Positions 29,051 through 43,150 of a DNA stretch of 64,000 bases are shown piece after piece. This DNA is from Dipylidium caninum. Its lineage: Eukaryota; Platyhelminthes; Cestoda; Cyclophyllidea; Dipylidiidae. The DNA lies in assembly GCA_017562135.1 (NCBI GenBank), contig QEYB01000180.1, positions 1,364,001 through 1,428,000 of the forward strand, given 5' to 3'. The notes under the pieces are model-generated. The model saw nothing but the letters and a program-made list of their open reading frames with translations. It did no database searches and was not told the origin of the DNA. Positions within the stretch are counted from its first letter, which is position 1; each line of letters begins with the position of its first letter. The position numbers and the translations under genes are program-made.

Positions 29051-31868
29051 TTTATGTGTGCACGTATCTGAGACGTAATCAGTGTGTACACCGACGTATG
29101 TGCGCGGCCTCGGCAAAACGGTCACTCATGTGGGTGCAATGATGCGTGTACGTCGGCTCTCCCGTGCTCTCCTCTCCATCTCCCGTCGCCCTCCCCCCGC
29201 CCCCCTCCCGCCATGCTCCCATGTCTGCCCATCTGTTTGTCCGCGTGCGTGTGTGTGTGTGTGTGCGCTAACGATGACGAGGCCCACAATGGGGCTGCAC
29301 CGTTTCACACTGACGCTGATACGCACATGTACGTACGGTGCAAGCGTTGGCCGTCCACGAAAGAAGACGAGTCATTGATTGTGCGCTGTGCCGCGTGTCC
29401 CACCACCCTCCCGCCTCACATCACATCACATCCCACGGTGCCAGAAATTTGCGCGTCGTGCTTTTTGTTGCCGGAATTAGGTGCGCTCGTCTGGCCGTCT
29501 GGTGTGTATTTTGTTGTCTGCCCCTGGGGCTGCCTGTTCCACTGACCTTTTGTTTGTGTGTGTGTATGCATGCGCCAACTGTTTGATGCGCCAAGATGCA
29601 ACACACAGGAGGTATTATGCCCCAAACTGTGTCCTAGGTGGTGTATGTTATTTCGAGCCGGAGAATTAATAGCCGTGCTATAGCACAGGGGCCGCGGATA
29701 CCCTTTTCCTCCCGCCTTCAGAGTGAAAAGGCCGATAGGCATGAGTGCGGCTACACGCATCTTGTAGTTCATTGGAACCTCGAGTGCTTAAGTGAAAACA
29801 ACCGGCCAGGCAAAAGATAAGAGGTATTGAAATATCCTAAATAGTGGCGGGATGCTTTGCCGCTGACTGAACGAAGGGAAATTCAGGCTATTCGGCGAAA
29901 CATCCCCATCATCCTGATAGCCTCGGAGAAGGCACTTTGGCGGCCAGTAGCCTAATGCCGGGTGTTCGCCTCCTCGTATAGGTGAAGGACGAAAGAGGAG
30001 ACGCCTTAAGGGTCTCCAGCATTTTTGGCCGATGAAAGCAGCTGAGGAGTCTAAAGGAGGAGACGCCAGGGACTAAATCGCCAAACGTCCTCTCTCCCGT
30101 GGGGATTACTCGAGGCAGGCGACCGAACTGCTGTTTCGCCTGTGAGCCGTGTTACGGCACCGGGCTTGGCACTATCATGCGCATTTATCACTGAGTCAGC
30201 TGACTACTAACTGCAGTTGCTGGGCCCGTGGGGAATTCAGTCTAATGGAAAATGGCTTGGACGCGCAGACGATGGCACACAGCAACAGCGCACTGGCGAC
30301 CTGCGGCAACCGCACAAACACACGCGCACACGCATGCACACGGGCAGCAATGACAGGATGACCCCGGAGGAGAGAGCCAGTTTGTGCTGTCAGTTGCGTA
30401 TGCGTACGCCCGTGGGTGCAGAGGGGAAATAAATGCCATTAGCGCACACCCAACTGTTTTATGTGCTCCCCAACACTGGTCAAGCTTTACGAGCTCTTTG
30501 AAAGCACCAAGTGCGAGGCTATGACAGCACCTTACATTGTCCGCCTTCACCGTTGTGGCAAAAAGGGTTGGTAGCCTCCGGCTTTTGCCAGAGTTTCCTC
30601 AAATCCAATGGTGCTTCGGGTCAGGAAACACTTCTTCGCCTCCGCCCACCTGGGCCAAATGCTACCATCACTCGAGTCGTTGTCATTCCAACTTCGTTGA
30701 AGACTGTGCGGTCGTTCAAGCCAACTCTTTGCCCCAGTCGCGTCAGTCCACAACGGGAGTGAACCGAAGATCGTCCAGTAGGGGCATTCCGACACAGAGT
30801 CTGCAGCATTCGTGTACATCTCGGCAGTGGAAACTTTGTTGGCATTGGCCATAACGTCCGAGAAAGACTTGACCATTCTTCCCCTCGCGAATTTAACCGA
30901 GCATTGTGCTAGCGAAAAGGGTTTGTGCAACTAACCCTCGCAAGGAGGACACCCAGCCAGGAAGTGGGTGCGTTTCGCCTCGGAAGGAGGTGCCAACGGG
31001 CCGCACTGGCACGATTGGCGCCGCGATAGATTTTATTAATTGGACTGCCGGGAGCCGTATTGTGCGTGAGTTTTCGTCCACCCGTCCCGGTGGCAATAAA
31101 CCCACTTCATTTGCGCTATTCATGCTTAGGATCGATTCCACACTGGTTCAGCAATTTTATGTTCCAGTCTGTGCGTTTTGAACAAAATGAGATTCGCTGT
31201 TGAGGTCAAATTTTATGACCCCTCTGTGGATGTGTGCATATGCTATTAGTTCATGCGCACACATCGCCCGTCCCCCTGGAAGCTGGCCTACCCTGCTCCT
31301 TTCCCCAACTCATGCCAGACGGAGCCATGTGCTGCGTACTCGTCGGATGCCATTGTTCCCCCTCTCCGCGCGTAACGGACAGGACACCTGGATCCCGCCT
31401 CCCCGCTTCGCCTCCACCCCGCACCAGGCCCCAGAGCCGGCTTCTCGGGGGTTAAGATGTGGCCAAGAGCGACGCATACGTGGGCACATGGCCGACGGCT
31501 GTTTCGACACTCGAAAGTGAATAAACGCACCACATGCACATTGGGGATATGGGGCCAAAAACAACCAGGGGGGGGCTTGAGGGATGGGGGAGGGGGGCAG
31601 AGAGAAATAAGAATTCGTTTTGAGCATGCATTAATGGCAGAGAGCGTTAACTTACGAACATCCGCCGGGAGCTCTGACTTTGCGTTTTCATCAGACCGCC
31701 TTCAAATGCCCCTCTGTCGTGGTGGTGTGCCGGCTGAACAAAAGTCAGCGGACCTTATCTCCGCTCAATATATCGATTATCAATGAGTCCCGCTCTCCAG
31801 GGGATACTCCTCCCGGCAGAAGAATCACTCGCAAATAATGAGCCGTTTTTAAAACTCGCTGAGCCATA

Positions 31869-31924
31869 TGATGATGGTGGTGGTGATGGTGGTGGCGGTG
31901 GCGGTGGCGGTGGTGGTGATGATG
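31869..31924. repeat. (GGT/GGC/GAT)n trinucleotide repeat
   Basis: An imperfect trinucleotide tract mixing ATG, GTG, GGC and GGT units. It is interrupted, so probably old. Confidence 0.85.
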
Positions 31925-33433
31925 CGTGTGAGTGACGCGGGAATTCGTTACACAAGGTCACCAATTCAGCGGAGAAACTGGAACAATTCGGCTACCCCAT
32001 TGTTTGAAAAGTCGAAATTTAAACACTTTTTAGACAATGCCCATTCATACAGCGGATTATTCTTTTGATGACTGCTTAATATTGAAGAATCTCCGGAACA
32101 CATCAGTCGTTTCACAACAAATCGGAGTAAAGCAGATGAACAAATTTTCACTCTCGCCAAACAGTCGCTTGAGTGCTCCTCAGGCACAATTCTCCCAACG
32201 CGGGATTCAGAAGGGACCCCAGTGCCATGGCAGATGGGCACGGACTAGGTAGCACGACACGTCGGGGATGAGGCGGCGCCCCATCCCTGTTCCGCCATGA
32301 GCGCGGCTTCGTTCAATTTGCGGGTGCCACCCGAGTGTGGCACGTTTCGAGTGTGGCTGATTCTGTGCTCCGGTCCTGCACATCCGCTAACTTCTGCGCG
32401 CTTATTTCGACTGCCACTTAGGGCTGAGTGCGTGTTCGAAGTGGCGCAGAGCGCGCCGCGTTCGCGTATTTCACAGCCTTTCCCACACACCGAATATTCC
32501 CCACGCCAAATATCAAGGCTATAGACGAACATGGAGCCCCGCAGTCCCAACATCTTCCTTCCTCTCCCTATGTGTGGCCTGAGCACTCGGGTAGGCTTAC
32601 CGAGGGGCAACACTTTTGGCGCCAACCTTGACAGGCACAATGTTAGGACATAACTATTTTGTAATTTTATCGCACCTTGGACTTGTCCCCAGGCGCCTAC
32701 TCCTTGTCGCTAGTCACTCTCTGCATTTCTACGCTTTTGGTCCTGCTTCTACTCGAAGGGGGTCTTCAGTTCGGGGCCACTAACTCCGGTGAGCAGCATG
32801 GGCGAAAGCTGAGATCCGTTCGGCCTGAGCAGGACCTGAACCCGCTGTATTACTATTATCGACATTCTCAAACGCCCAACCGGGTTTAAACTCCCTCAGG
32901 CTGAAATAGAACAATTTGGGTGCATACGGAATAAGGCAAAATCGGGGAGAGAGGAAAGGGAAGAAGAGGGAGAGATAGAGGGGAGGAGGGGGAAGGGGAA
33001 GGGAAGAGGTAATGGAGCTGTGGAGGGAACATGTGCCCGTACATGGTGCGCAAAAGAGACAGGAAGTTAAAGAATTGTGCGTACTCCCTGAACGTCCTGC
33101 CCCGACCTTCTCCCCTCGCCCAACAACGGGCTTCAGATGAAACAACAACGGGAAGAATCTGACAGGTGGATGGGCACGACCAAATCCGGTGCAGCAGGGG
33201 GAGAGCAAGAAATTTGTTCTCTCCCCTCGGCCTGCCCCACTCCCACATGTGCACACACGTACACATCCCATCCACTTTTGTTTTCATCCCGTTTATTAAC
33301 TGGATGTGTGCAGTCACGTTAACTGCCGGAAACGCCACGCCGCACATTGTTGTGTGTGAGTGCGTGCGCGCGCGTGCGCACATGCGTGCGTGCGTGCTAC
33401 CGCACCCATTGGAGGAGGGGCTGGGGACGGCCG

Positions 33434-33462
33434 GGACGGACGAACGGACGGACGGACGGACG
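33434..33462. repeat. (GGAC)n tetranucleotide repeat
   Basis: Seven or so GGAC units with one variant (GAAC), followed by GGGACGGGGACGACGG. Confidence 0.85.
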
Positions 33463-34606
33463 GGACGGGGACGACGGAGCTAGACAAAACGCTCTGGGCA
33501 CCGGAAAAGGGCTGTGATTGTTTTAATGGGACATGTAAGCAAGCGCTGATTAATGCTCAGGAGAACATTAACTGTTCTTTGAGTTTAATCATCATGCTTT
33601 GCAAATTGTCCCGTGTAACGAGCGCGGTCTCCATTGTGGTGTTAATGAATTCTGAATTCCACCAAGGGTATATGACCGATTCCCTATCGTGTCTGGCTAA
33701 AGCATAATATTCGCCTCCGCCACATGAGGTCCTATTTTTTGCCCTAGAAGCCCTTAAGGCCCCTAACAGTTCGCGTGGAAAGGACTGTCGCCACGAGTAA
33801 GTAAGTAATTTGCGCATGTCAAGGGGAGAAAGGGAGTAAGGAGGTTTTTTCCGACAACTCTACGATCTCCCCGAAGTACCTGGCGTCAATTACGAATCTC
33901 AGGATGCTCCGTGTTTCATTAAAAAAATATCAACAGCGTCGGGGAAGATGGACGTTCATGAGTGAGTTGCCTCGAGTTGCCTTCCCTTCGAGTCTGTGCC
34001 CTCCTAAACCACGAGCCAGGTCTCGCGTTTCACGTCCGCGCTCTTCATCCTAATAAATAATGCGAGGCGATAATGGTGAGCTTCAACCTCTGCACGCGAT
34101 TGTATTCGTTAAAGATTAAAACACCCACTCGCCACCCCGTCTGCTCAGCCCGCCTGCCCACCGCCGTGCATATGGCACGATTATCTGTCAGCTCGTTGAG
34201 GTGTAAATCAAATCCTAGGAGAGTGACAAGGCGTGTGGGGACGCCGTGCGTCTACCATGTGTGCACTCAAACATGTTTTTACGAGAAAGTTGAGAAACCG
34301 TAAATTATGCATAACCCCTGTCTCTTTTCTCTTCGTATTTCGCTAAATAGAGAAGAGATGTGGTTAAAAAAACACCCCAACGCACGCTGGGTCCCTTGGG
34401 CGAAGCACACACGCACACACCCACAGGCGGGCAGGCAGACGGACTGGAGGGCTGGCGCGGTGGAGCGGTGGCGGGGTCTCCGTGTCCTCAATGCGTGCTG
34501 AGCGGTGGAACGAGGGGACGCAGCCCCGCCCGTGTGGGAGGCAGCGCCACACACCCGCCAATGACACGTGCCTACGAGGGCCAAACGAGGGAGGAGGGAG
34601 GCGCCA

Positions 34607-34650
34607 GGGGGGGCGGGGCGGGGGGGGGGGACGGGGCGGAGCGGAGGGGG
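34607..34650 (+). repeat. G-run cluster, quadruplex-prone
   Basis: Runs of 7, 4, more than 10, 4 and 5 G within 44 bp, separated by one to five other bases. This satisfies the usual four-tract quadruplex pattern on the plus strand. Confidence 0.75.
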
Positions 34651-35275
34651 TTGAGTTGTCGAATGGGACCGGGACGCGGGAAGCAGTCGCAGAAGTGCTG
34701 TTCTGCTCTACTTGTCGGCTTACACAAAGGCAACAACATGCGCCCAAATCGCGGAAAAATCTTCTCACTTCCAAGCGGAACGCTCCAGTGTGTACTTAAT
34801 GCACATCCCAGCAGGACACAAACGGACCGAAATTGTTACAGTCGGGCAAACGCCATGCAGCGAGCGTTCGTTGCACCTTCTAAGAAGCCCCTGACGAGGC
34901 GGGATCATTTTGGCCGCCTACGAAATACGTCTTATTTGCTCGCTTCCCAGAATAGAACGACTTCCCACCATTAAAAGCATTTACCCCGTACTTGAGCCAA
35001 ACATTTGGGGGATTTGGATCTTAGCGTTACTCCAGTGGTCAGCAGGACGACAGTAGACGTCGCGTTCCGTCATCTGCGTGGCTGCTAAGTTAGGAAGCGA
35101 GAGAGGGAGAGAGCCAAAAGGAGAAGTCCCCAGTTTGTTGAGAGCTTGCTCGAGGTGTCCACGGCCCTTCTGGCGGTGGCAGTGGGAACGCGGCCCCGCT
35201 CGACTGCGGAGGTGCAGGCGCGAGCGGGCGTGTGGATCGAGTTTAATGTGGAACATTAACGTGGACTGGTTGGGG

Positions 35276-35360
35276 AGGCGTGGCGTGGCGTGGCGTGGCG
35301 TGGCGTGGCGTGGCGTGGCGTGGAGTGGAGTGGAGTGGAGTGGAGTGGAGTGGCGTGGCC
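35276..35360. repeat. Two-block pentanucleotide array (TGGCG)8-(TGGAG)6
   Basis: Eight exact TGGCG units (35281-35320) switch abruptly to six exact TGGAG units (35321-35350), then one TGGCG and TGGCC. Each block is internally perfect and they differ by one base per unit. Confidence 0.95.
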
Positions 35361-37712
35361 GGGGGGGCGGAGGGCGCGAGGGGGCTAAGGCGCTCTTGAT
35401 GGGATGGATAAAGCTAGCAATTACAGCCACACACGCATACACCACACTCAAACCATCTCTAATCATAATTACAAATGTCTATAATTAAGGCACTGCAAAG
35501 GTAAGGGTAGGGGGGGGGATAAGTTTTGTTTCTTTATGCGCCCCACTATTTGTGTGTCCACGGCTTCATTCATTTATCCATTTATGCCAAAATTACCTCG
35601 TCTTTTGTGTTGTTTTCCTTCATTCACATCCTCCTCTACTACTTTAACTCTTCGTGGACATAATTAAAAACACCAAACAGAGAAGTGTGGGGTATTTTCG
35701 CGAAAACTTTTCCCTCAATACCTTGGAACTTTGATTTGAGGCCTGAGTCAAAAGATTTCCTCTCCCAACTGATTAGAAGCGACCAAGAATCTTTACTAAA
35801 TTGATGCCGAATCACAATAATGCCTCCCACACGTTAAGAGTCATCGCCTATCCAGGGGGATACGAAGCCGCGCGACGCAACAGCTGCTTCTGCTCCCGTC
35901 CACACGATAATTTCGGGGGAGTCAATCCTTGGCAGGCACTCAAAGCCGGGCCCGTGCATCTTAGCGAACTCTTCGCGCTCAGATGCCGTTCACTCGCCAT
36001 GCGGGCGGCTTAGGCGCTTCCCCCCTCGACCGACTTGATGTCGCGGCGACCGCCTTGGGGACGGAGAGGCCGCGAGCGACGCAAACGAGACCACCGCGCC
36101 AGACGATGGAGGACAAGTGTTGACCGCGGGTCGACTATGGGTAGTCGGTTCGGGGATGAAGGGGGTAATGAAAGCGCGTCACTATGATATCAAAAATCAG
36201 ACTCACAACATACTCGAGGGTGGTGTGAGTATACAGGCACGCGGTGCTTTGAAAGAGAATGAAGTTCCTCAAGTGGTAGGTGTCACGAGATAAGTCAAAA
36301 GTGGAAGCTTCTACCAGACCGAACTGACTGTCTACCATATTCTTTCTCTTTTTAAAGCACTTCCATCCTGCCAAGTGCAATTTCCAACGTTGAACGATCC
36401 CGAGATTACATCGTCTTATAAGAGTCGCATAAGTCGCCATAACGACTTTCTTAGGGCAGGAGCAGCACACGCGCTTTAGTAATGTCAGAAGAATCACGCC
36501 CCCGACCGATCAAACGCCCTGTCGGCGAGGCCAACGGGCAGAGATGCCCATTGCGACTCCGGAAATTCGTTTAGCCCGATGACGTGACGCATGGAAGTCT
36601 GTCGGCATTGAAGCCAACAACGCGAAAACACCGCAAGCGCCCACACTACGACACAACCGCGTGGACTTTATGTTTGCGTCATTGAAAGCTGTAAGAAGAC
36701 GAAGTACCCAAGGCACAGATCTCGGGGAGGAGGGGGGGGGAGGGGAAGTGAGCGGAAGTGGCATCATCCCGAGCTTCACTGGCCTCTTTTGGGGCTGTGT
36801 AGGGGAGGAGAGGTGAGAAAAAGAGACAGCGAGGGAGGCGCGGCGGCCGGAGGCACAGCGAGTGACATCCCAGGTGGGGACACGTCCTCCCTCGTCAGAC
36901 ATCTAATTGTTCAGCGATTTTGTTTTGTTTGAATCACCAACACGGTGCTAAGTGGCTATTAATTATCTCTGGCGTACTGGAAGCGATGGCAGGAGTGAGG
37001 TTATGTAGCTTCCCGACGGGCTTTAGGTGTAACTCGAAACATATTACTAAAAAAAGTTGAACTCCACAGTCCAGTTTATCAGATGAGGCTGGGAAACGTG
37101 GTTTCAACCAAAGGAGCCTCCAAGAAACTCCGTTTGACCAAATATCTCCCCTGAGCGCTGAATAGCGTAATGAAGGCGGTGCCGGTCTACCTGATCCCAT
37201 TTATCTCACTTCTGCTCAAGGAGTTCAAACACACGTGTATTCTTCTTTTGAAGTGGTAGCCTGTGTGTCCTGCAAATTAAATGTGATCCGACAACAAATC
37301 GTGTTGGTTTACCGCACTTAAGAATTCATGAGTGCACAAATGGCCTATGCTGTGTGAACCTCCGCGCCTCTTAGTGGCCTTTCCCCTGCCCCCTTCTTCC
37401 TCGCCGCCTTCGTGCGGCCCTCCCCTCCCCGGAAAGCGTGTGCAAAAAGGCCGAGGTGAGTGACCCATGGGAGAGTGAGAAAGAGAGGGTGAGGCAAAAG
37501 GAGTTGGAGGGCGAGAGAATGTTCACTGTCTGTAATACACACTGAACCGACAGCCAGTCATGCATACCCTCAATGCGTGCATATGTGTGAAAGGTGCATA
37601 TGGGGAGAAGTGGCGCGGCCCCCGCTAAATCCAGCTGGTCACGCTGGTCACGGTTCTGATTTCGGAGGCGGGGTGGAGCGGGACGGGAAGTCGGGCAAAA
37701 GGGAGGAGGAGG

Positions 37713-37868
37713 TGGAGCAGGAGCAGGAGCAGGAGCAGGAGGGGGACATGCGGTTGCACACGTACCCACACCTCCCTGCGCATTCCTCTACGCACACGCT
37801 GACTGCGTTAAATTGTGACGATGACGATGACGCCGACGACGCCGATGATGACGACGCCGAGGAGGACG
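37713..37868. repeat. (GGAGCA)n and GAC/GAT-rich repeat
   Basis: GGAGCA units lie at 37713-37741 and a GAC/GAT/GCC tract at 37816-37868. A plus-strand frame (37577-37891) translates them as Glu-Gln and poly-Asp, but without initiation context or family similarity I treat it as repeat, not gene. Confidence 0.8.
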
Positions 37869-39536
37869 AGCCCGACCACGACGGCATTTAAGGTGGTCTT
37901 TTTGTACCAACTATGCATGATAAATCTCAAATTGCGGCTAAAATTTAGATGCGTCTTTCGTTCCAATTAGTGGAGTGTTTAGACAAAGTCCCCTAAGGGG
38001 TAAAATCGGTTGAGCCATGGAATGGCATGTTGATTTAATGCAACGGACTCAACGTTTGGCGGCGTTCTAAGTAGTCTCCAGGGGGTGGATACGAGAAAGT
38101 GGGTGTCCGAGGGAAGGACACCACTCTGGTGTCATCTTGGAGGTGTTGTGGAGAACTTCGAACGCCTCCATGAGGAGGCACCAGCGTGGGCCCCAAACGC
38201 AGTCGAAAGGCGTGTTGGACGGTGCGAAGCGCACCACCGACGAGTGAGGCCTGTTTGAACTTCACAAGTTGCGCCGAGCTGCCTGTTTTAACTCACAATG
38301 TGCCTTTGATGCAACGGGGACTTAAATAATTGATGAGATTGCCCCAATAAACAACGCGAGAGTGTCCCTTTGTGACATCTAGCGGGCTGTTTTCTATGTG
38401 TACGCAGACGCGAGTGCAATTTGTGCACGATGTTGGAGGGAATGAAGGCGGAATACGCCTGTGGGTGGTTCTCCAGTTTCAACCGATAATGAACAATTTG
38501 CTCGCCTACTCTCCGCGGACGAATTTAAAAACAACTACCAATTAAACTGTTTTACAGCACTTAAATCGCTGAGCATGCTGAAAGTGCGGGCGGGGTGGTG
38601 AGGAAACGCGCAAACCGAGCGCTTTACACAGGGGCTGAGTGCTCAGGCTCTTTCTCTTCCCGACCTCGTTGCCGCCTCAAAGCACCACGCTGCCCGATTT
38701 CGGCTTAAGTAAAATGTTAACAAGTTTGGTTGTTTTCTTCCCGTCGGAGCTATTCACGGATCTGTTTACTTTCCTTTGAGTTCAAATCAAATTGTTTATT
38801 CTGACGTGAATGAGGAGGAGGCGGAGACCTTCTCCAGTCGCCTTCGTAATGCACACGGCACTGTTGTCGGTATTTATATTCCGCAACGGTTGTGGTCTTG
38901 TGTAATTCCATGTCCTTGAAACGAAGTATGTTCCCTGTAAGCGATTGGATGCTAACCGCCTGTGAAGATACAATTTTGCCTTCCCTTAACCTTAAAGTTG
39001 TTTACGGTCAAGGCGGGTAGAACACGTCCGATCGTGTCGTCGTTATCCTGCAGATGCTGCCAATCAATACGCGGGCTTCCAGGTCGGAGAGTGATCCGCG
39101 GGTGGGACAGCAGCCCCGGGCCTGGCCTTGCGCTCGCCCGACGCGGGAGCCGGGTGGTTCGCTCGCCGCCGGGCCGTTTTAGTGGCCCACTTACCCAGCG
39201 TACCGTGGGGGGCAAGTGTGCTGAGCTCTGACGCCAGGGCCTCAAGCTCTTCATCACTGCCCTATAGGCCATTTAAGCTGGGAAGGAGAGGGACCAAACT
39301 GAAGGGAGACCACGTGGTGGTTGTTCATTCGTGCATAAGGCGAGCGACGCGTGCATTCTCAGCCTTCAACTCGAACTGACGAGTTGGTGGGAAGTGGCGT
39401 TGTACTTCTTCCCCCTTCGCAGGCAGTATCAAACAGGGCACTTGCACTTCTCTCCGCCCAGAACCGTACAAATATAATATTTATATCCATAGTGAAACTG
39501 CTTCTACGCTTGCGTGCGGAATGCTTGTTGAGCTCT

Positions 39537-39596
39537 CTTCCCCTTCCCCCTCCCAAATCTTTCGCCCTGCCCCGCCCCCCTCGCCCCCCCCCTTTT
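39537..39596. repeat. C-run tract (G-quadruplex-prone on the minus strand)
   Basis: Successive runs of C including CCCCCC and CCCCCCCCC with short spacers. No gene overlaps it convincingly. Confidence 0.7.
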
Positions 39597-42500
39597 TGTC
39601 AGTTCCGTGCTTGCGTTTGGGGGCACGAACTATTAGTTGACAATAAATACGCGTACATACGGGTTACTTATCCACTAGGTCACGCTACCTCCGCCTCCAC
39701 CATCTCGGCCACCTCCTGCCTCCACCCCCCACCTCCCCGCACGTCGCCTACTCCGCGCCAGTTTAAGAAATTCGAGTACCTCCCCACTCCGCTCGCGCGC
39801 CCGCGCGTCCGCAACACCCCGGCAGGAAGCGCAGGACGCAGATGGGGCGAGGGTGGCTTCAGACAGGAGGCGGGGTGGGGCAAGGGGATTGTAGCAATTA
39901 TTTTTCAATGGGGGAACAGGGCAGGCCCATAAATTTTGAGAGGCTGCTACTTGCGGGAAACTAAAGAAATTTAGTGCGTGATGCCAAGAGTGAAGATTTA
40001 TCTGTTTTGCGTGGGTATACTTGTGTACTCGCACGGCTACTCGTGTGTATGCTAACTAATTAGTTGGTGTGTGGAAGGCGAGCCCGGGCAAAACGCGATC
40101 TCCATATAACTCAGCGTATTTCGAAGACTGATGAGGGAAGTGAGACATTGTGGGATGTTAAAAAGGGAACGTCGTGCACGTAGACAAGGTCAAATAACAA
40201 CTTTGTGAATGAGTTGCCTTTCACCCGCACCACTGCCGGGGGCGCAGACGCCAAGGGGCGCGCCTCGGCGCCTCGGCGTTTGCCCGGGCAGTCAGGCTGT
40301 TTTCGACCCAACCAAAGCCCCCCGACGCGAGTCCGGCATTGTGAGGCGTGGCAAGTACTCCAAATGTGTCCGTGACTCATTCGCATTTTCGCCCATTTCA
40401 CTTTTAATTGGGATCACTTGACGTTGGGGTAAAAGTGGCGTCGCTTCTCATCTTCCCACCACTGCGAGCCAAAATCACAGTCCGATCAGCTGGAGAGAGG
40501 GGTTTAGAGGCGGCAGAGTGAGCAGTTTCTTTTCCACGGCCTCGGACAAGTACCTTCTGGGGCGGAGAATACCTGGCAGAGCCCCTTTGCTGCTTAGTGT
40601 GGAATATTATACCCCAAATACAAGCTTAATAATTATTGAGCACCACGCTCATCGCCATAAATATTGCGACCATGAGCATTAGCAGTCTCTCTCTTTGTTA
40701 TTTAGGCACGATGTAATTACACCGTAATGGACTTCCCTGCGCGTGGGCATCTTTGCGGGGCACCGGTTGGAGCGGGCACGCAAAGGGTGATAAAACGCAT
40801 ATAAATCGTGGTTTTGTTCCGACCGAGTTAAAGGCAGCCCAATAATGAAAGGGCCTTCTCTTTCCATTCGTGACCCCTTTGAAGCGGGCGATCCTCCAGT
40901 CCGTACATACACTGAACCGCTGTTTGCGCTATAACGTTACCTCTTGGCTCATATCCTCCCAGGATAGTAGTAAGTGGGGCAAAACACAACCGACGCTCAA
41001 ATACCCCCTCGGATGCGATTTTCACTTCACCGGGGCTTATTTGCCAGCCTCAGGCGTCCTCCACTCCTTGTAACATCTCTTAGGGTACCGCGGTTACAAC
41101 CCGAAGGCTGTTTGATTACGTTTACAGCTAAATGCGATCATTTCATTGAGAACTCTGTCTTTCCAGCCATTATGTGCTACTCAGACGGTTACTGTGCACA
41201 AATGCCACTTTTATTACGATACGTTTCGACTCAACTGGTCTGCGATATCTGCTTCTCATCAAGTATAGGTGACAGCTACGAGGTTGATTAAACGTAATAA
41301 ACAGAGGCAGGCTTTCCGGAATTCCGCACAGGACGCAAGACATGCGAGTGCCCGTCTTATGTTGCAGAACCGCTGTTCCTCGCAGGTGGAACTACGAGGA
41401 ATGTGAGTCGGCAGACTCCGTCTCAGCCACAACGCCTCTTGCCTCGTCTGCCTTCTTCCGCAACACACGGGTGAATAAGAATCTTTAAGAACCCCGCCAT
41501 GTGTCAGTGCTGCCCGAGGGAGTCCGGTCTCACAAATCTGCATTGCGGATGTCGGTACTTCACAAAAAATGCCCCTTCTTTCTCAGAATGTAATCACTCG
41601 TGGCAACAATATTGGCTTCATGGTAATCAGGATGCTTCCGCTTCTGAAGGTACTTTTGTTTCCACCACCTTGCAGAAGCACATTGTGCTGCTGTCACACA
41701 AGGCGAGCGAGTGAATAAGCAGGAGGCGTGTGGAGCGGACTGTGCTGTGTTGTGTTGTGCTGTGCTTCTCCCCTCCCCCGTCGCCACATACATGGCATCC
41801 TTATTCTTTATGAGAGTGGATCGACACTTTCCGATCCGCCACTAGATAAACCGTCTGAATACCTTGCCATTGTTCACATGGATGAGTGTACAATTATACG
41901 TGTACATTGAGACAACTAAGATTTGTTTTTCGGGGAGCAGAACAATGGAACTCTCGTTCTGTCTGCCTCTCAGTGGTTAAAAATGAGCGAAAAAGTTTAT
42001 CTGATGGAGCGTTGATAGTATCGGGACTTTGGGGTTTGTTTTCTTCACACTAACGCACAATGTGCTGGGAAAAAGGATGGTGACGAGACATTTGGTCTCT
42101 TAACACCGTAATAGAGTCGGGTATAAGGAGAAGACTGTGGTGGATGAGTAAACCGCATACTAAAACTCCGTTTTCGGGCGTCCTCATCCGCTGCGGAGTA
42201 CTTAGGCAAGTCAGGAGCGATCCTTCCTACCACTGTTAGTGTAGGTGTGCAAGTGCATTACGGCTACTGCTGTTGCAATGACAACTTTCTGACCGATTTA
42301 AGCGTGTGAAGCAATTCGAGGTTCCGATTACCCGAAGTTGTTATTAAGTTTATCCTCTGACCGATAGCGCACGCGGTTGCCGCTTGTGCTATTCTCAATG
42401 ACTGGGAACGTTTGACGTTCTGCAATGTACAATTCGAATGGTGCATTAAATACCGTGTGTGAAGGAAACATCGGGGCCACCAGGTGCTCATCAGGCCTTG

Positions 42501-43150
42501 AAAGACGGCTTTTCGCACGTAACACTGGGTGTTATGATGACTTAAAGTGGCAACGCTTTTGATAGGTACTGTAATTCTGAGGCCTGACGAAAACGGGTTA
42601 CTTCCCCCGGGGTACAGCTCGGCCATCTGGGGGGCCGGTTTGCCAGTTCGCTTTACAGTGTAGGCTGGCCTCTACCGTGAGGCGACATCTTATTGCCGAA
42701 TCACAAAGGTCATTTGTGAAATAGGACACAATGACGGAGACCTGACGAGCGACTCACCAGTTCCATCCGCGGTCGAGATGGCAGCATTTCTTCACTGTTG
42801 GAACGGGTTCCGCGAGGCGGGTCGCAAATCCTTTAGAGTGATCGCTGTTGTATCAGCAGAGATCGTCGATGTGGTCCGCGTACGCGTGGTTATGATGAGG
42901 TACTACTCTCTTTTAGCCACGAAGAGCAGCAAAAATAAACATACGCACTCGCGTATTAGTGCGACAGACAGGCGCGCGTGCGCACCAAAGAGCGAATGCG
43001 CGTGTGCACGCGCGCCCGCGTGCTCAGGCGCGGACGCGCTGGAGCGGTGCTCACCGCGGTGCGTCCGTCTCTCTAATTTCCGGGCTGGCGCGGACACGTA
43101 ACAATGACATGCACGCGTGCGGCTAATGTGCTCCCGCGGTACCAGCCGAC

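Noticed and set aside
30547..30930. Minus-strand frame of 127 codons
   Set aside because: Ordinary composition but no recognisable family, no splice context, and overlapping open frames on the other strand.
31755..31964. Proline-rich minus-strand frame
   Set aside because: Translation of an imperfect GGT/GGC repeat, with no other coding signal.
37577..37891. Plus-strand frame encoding Glu-Gln repeats and a poly-Asp tail
   Set aside because: It is a direct translation of GGAGCA and GAC repeats; no homologous domain, start context or splice support.
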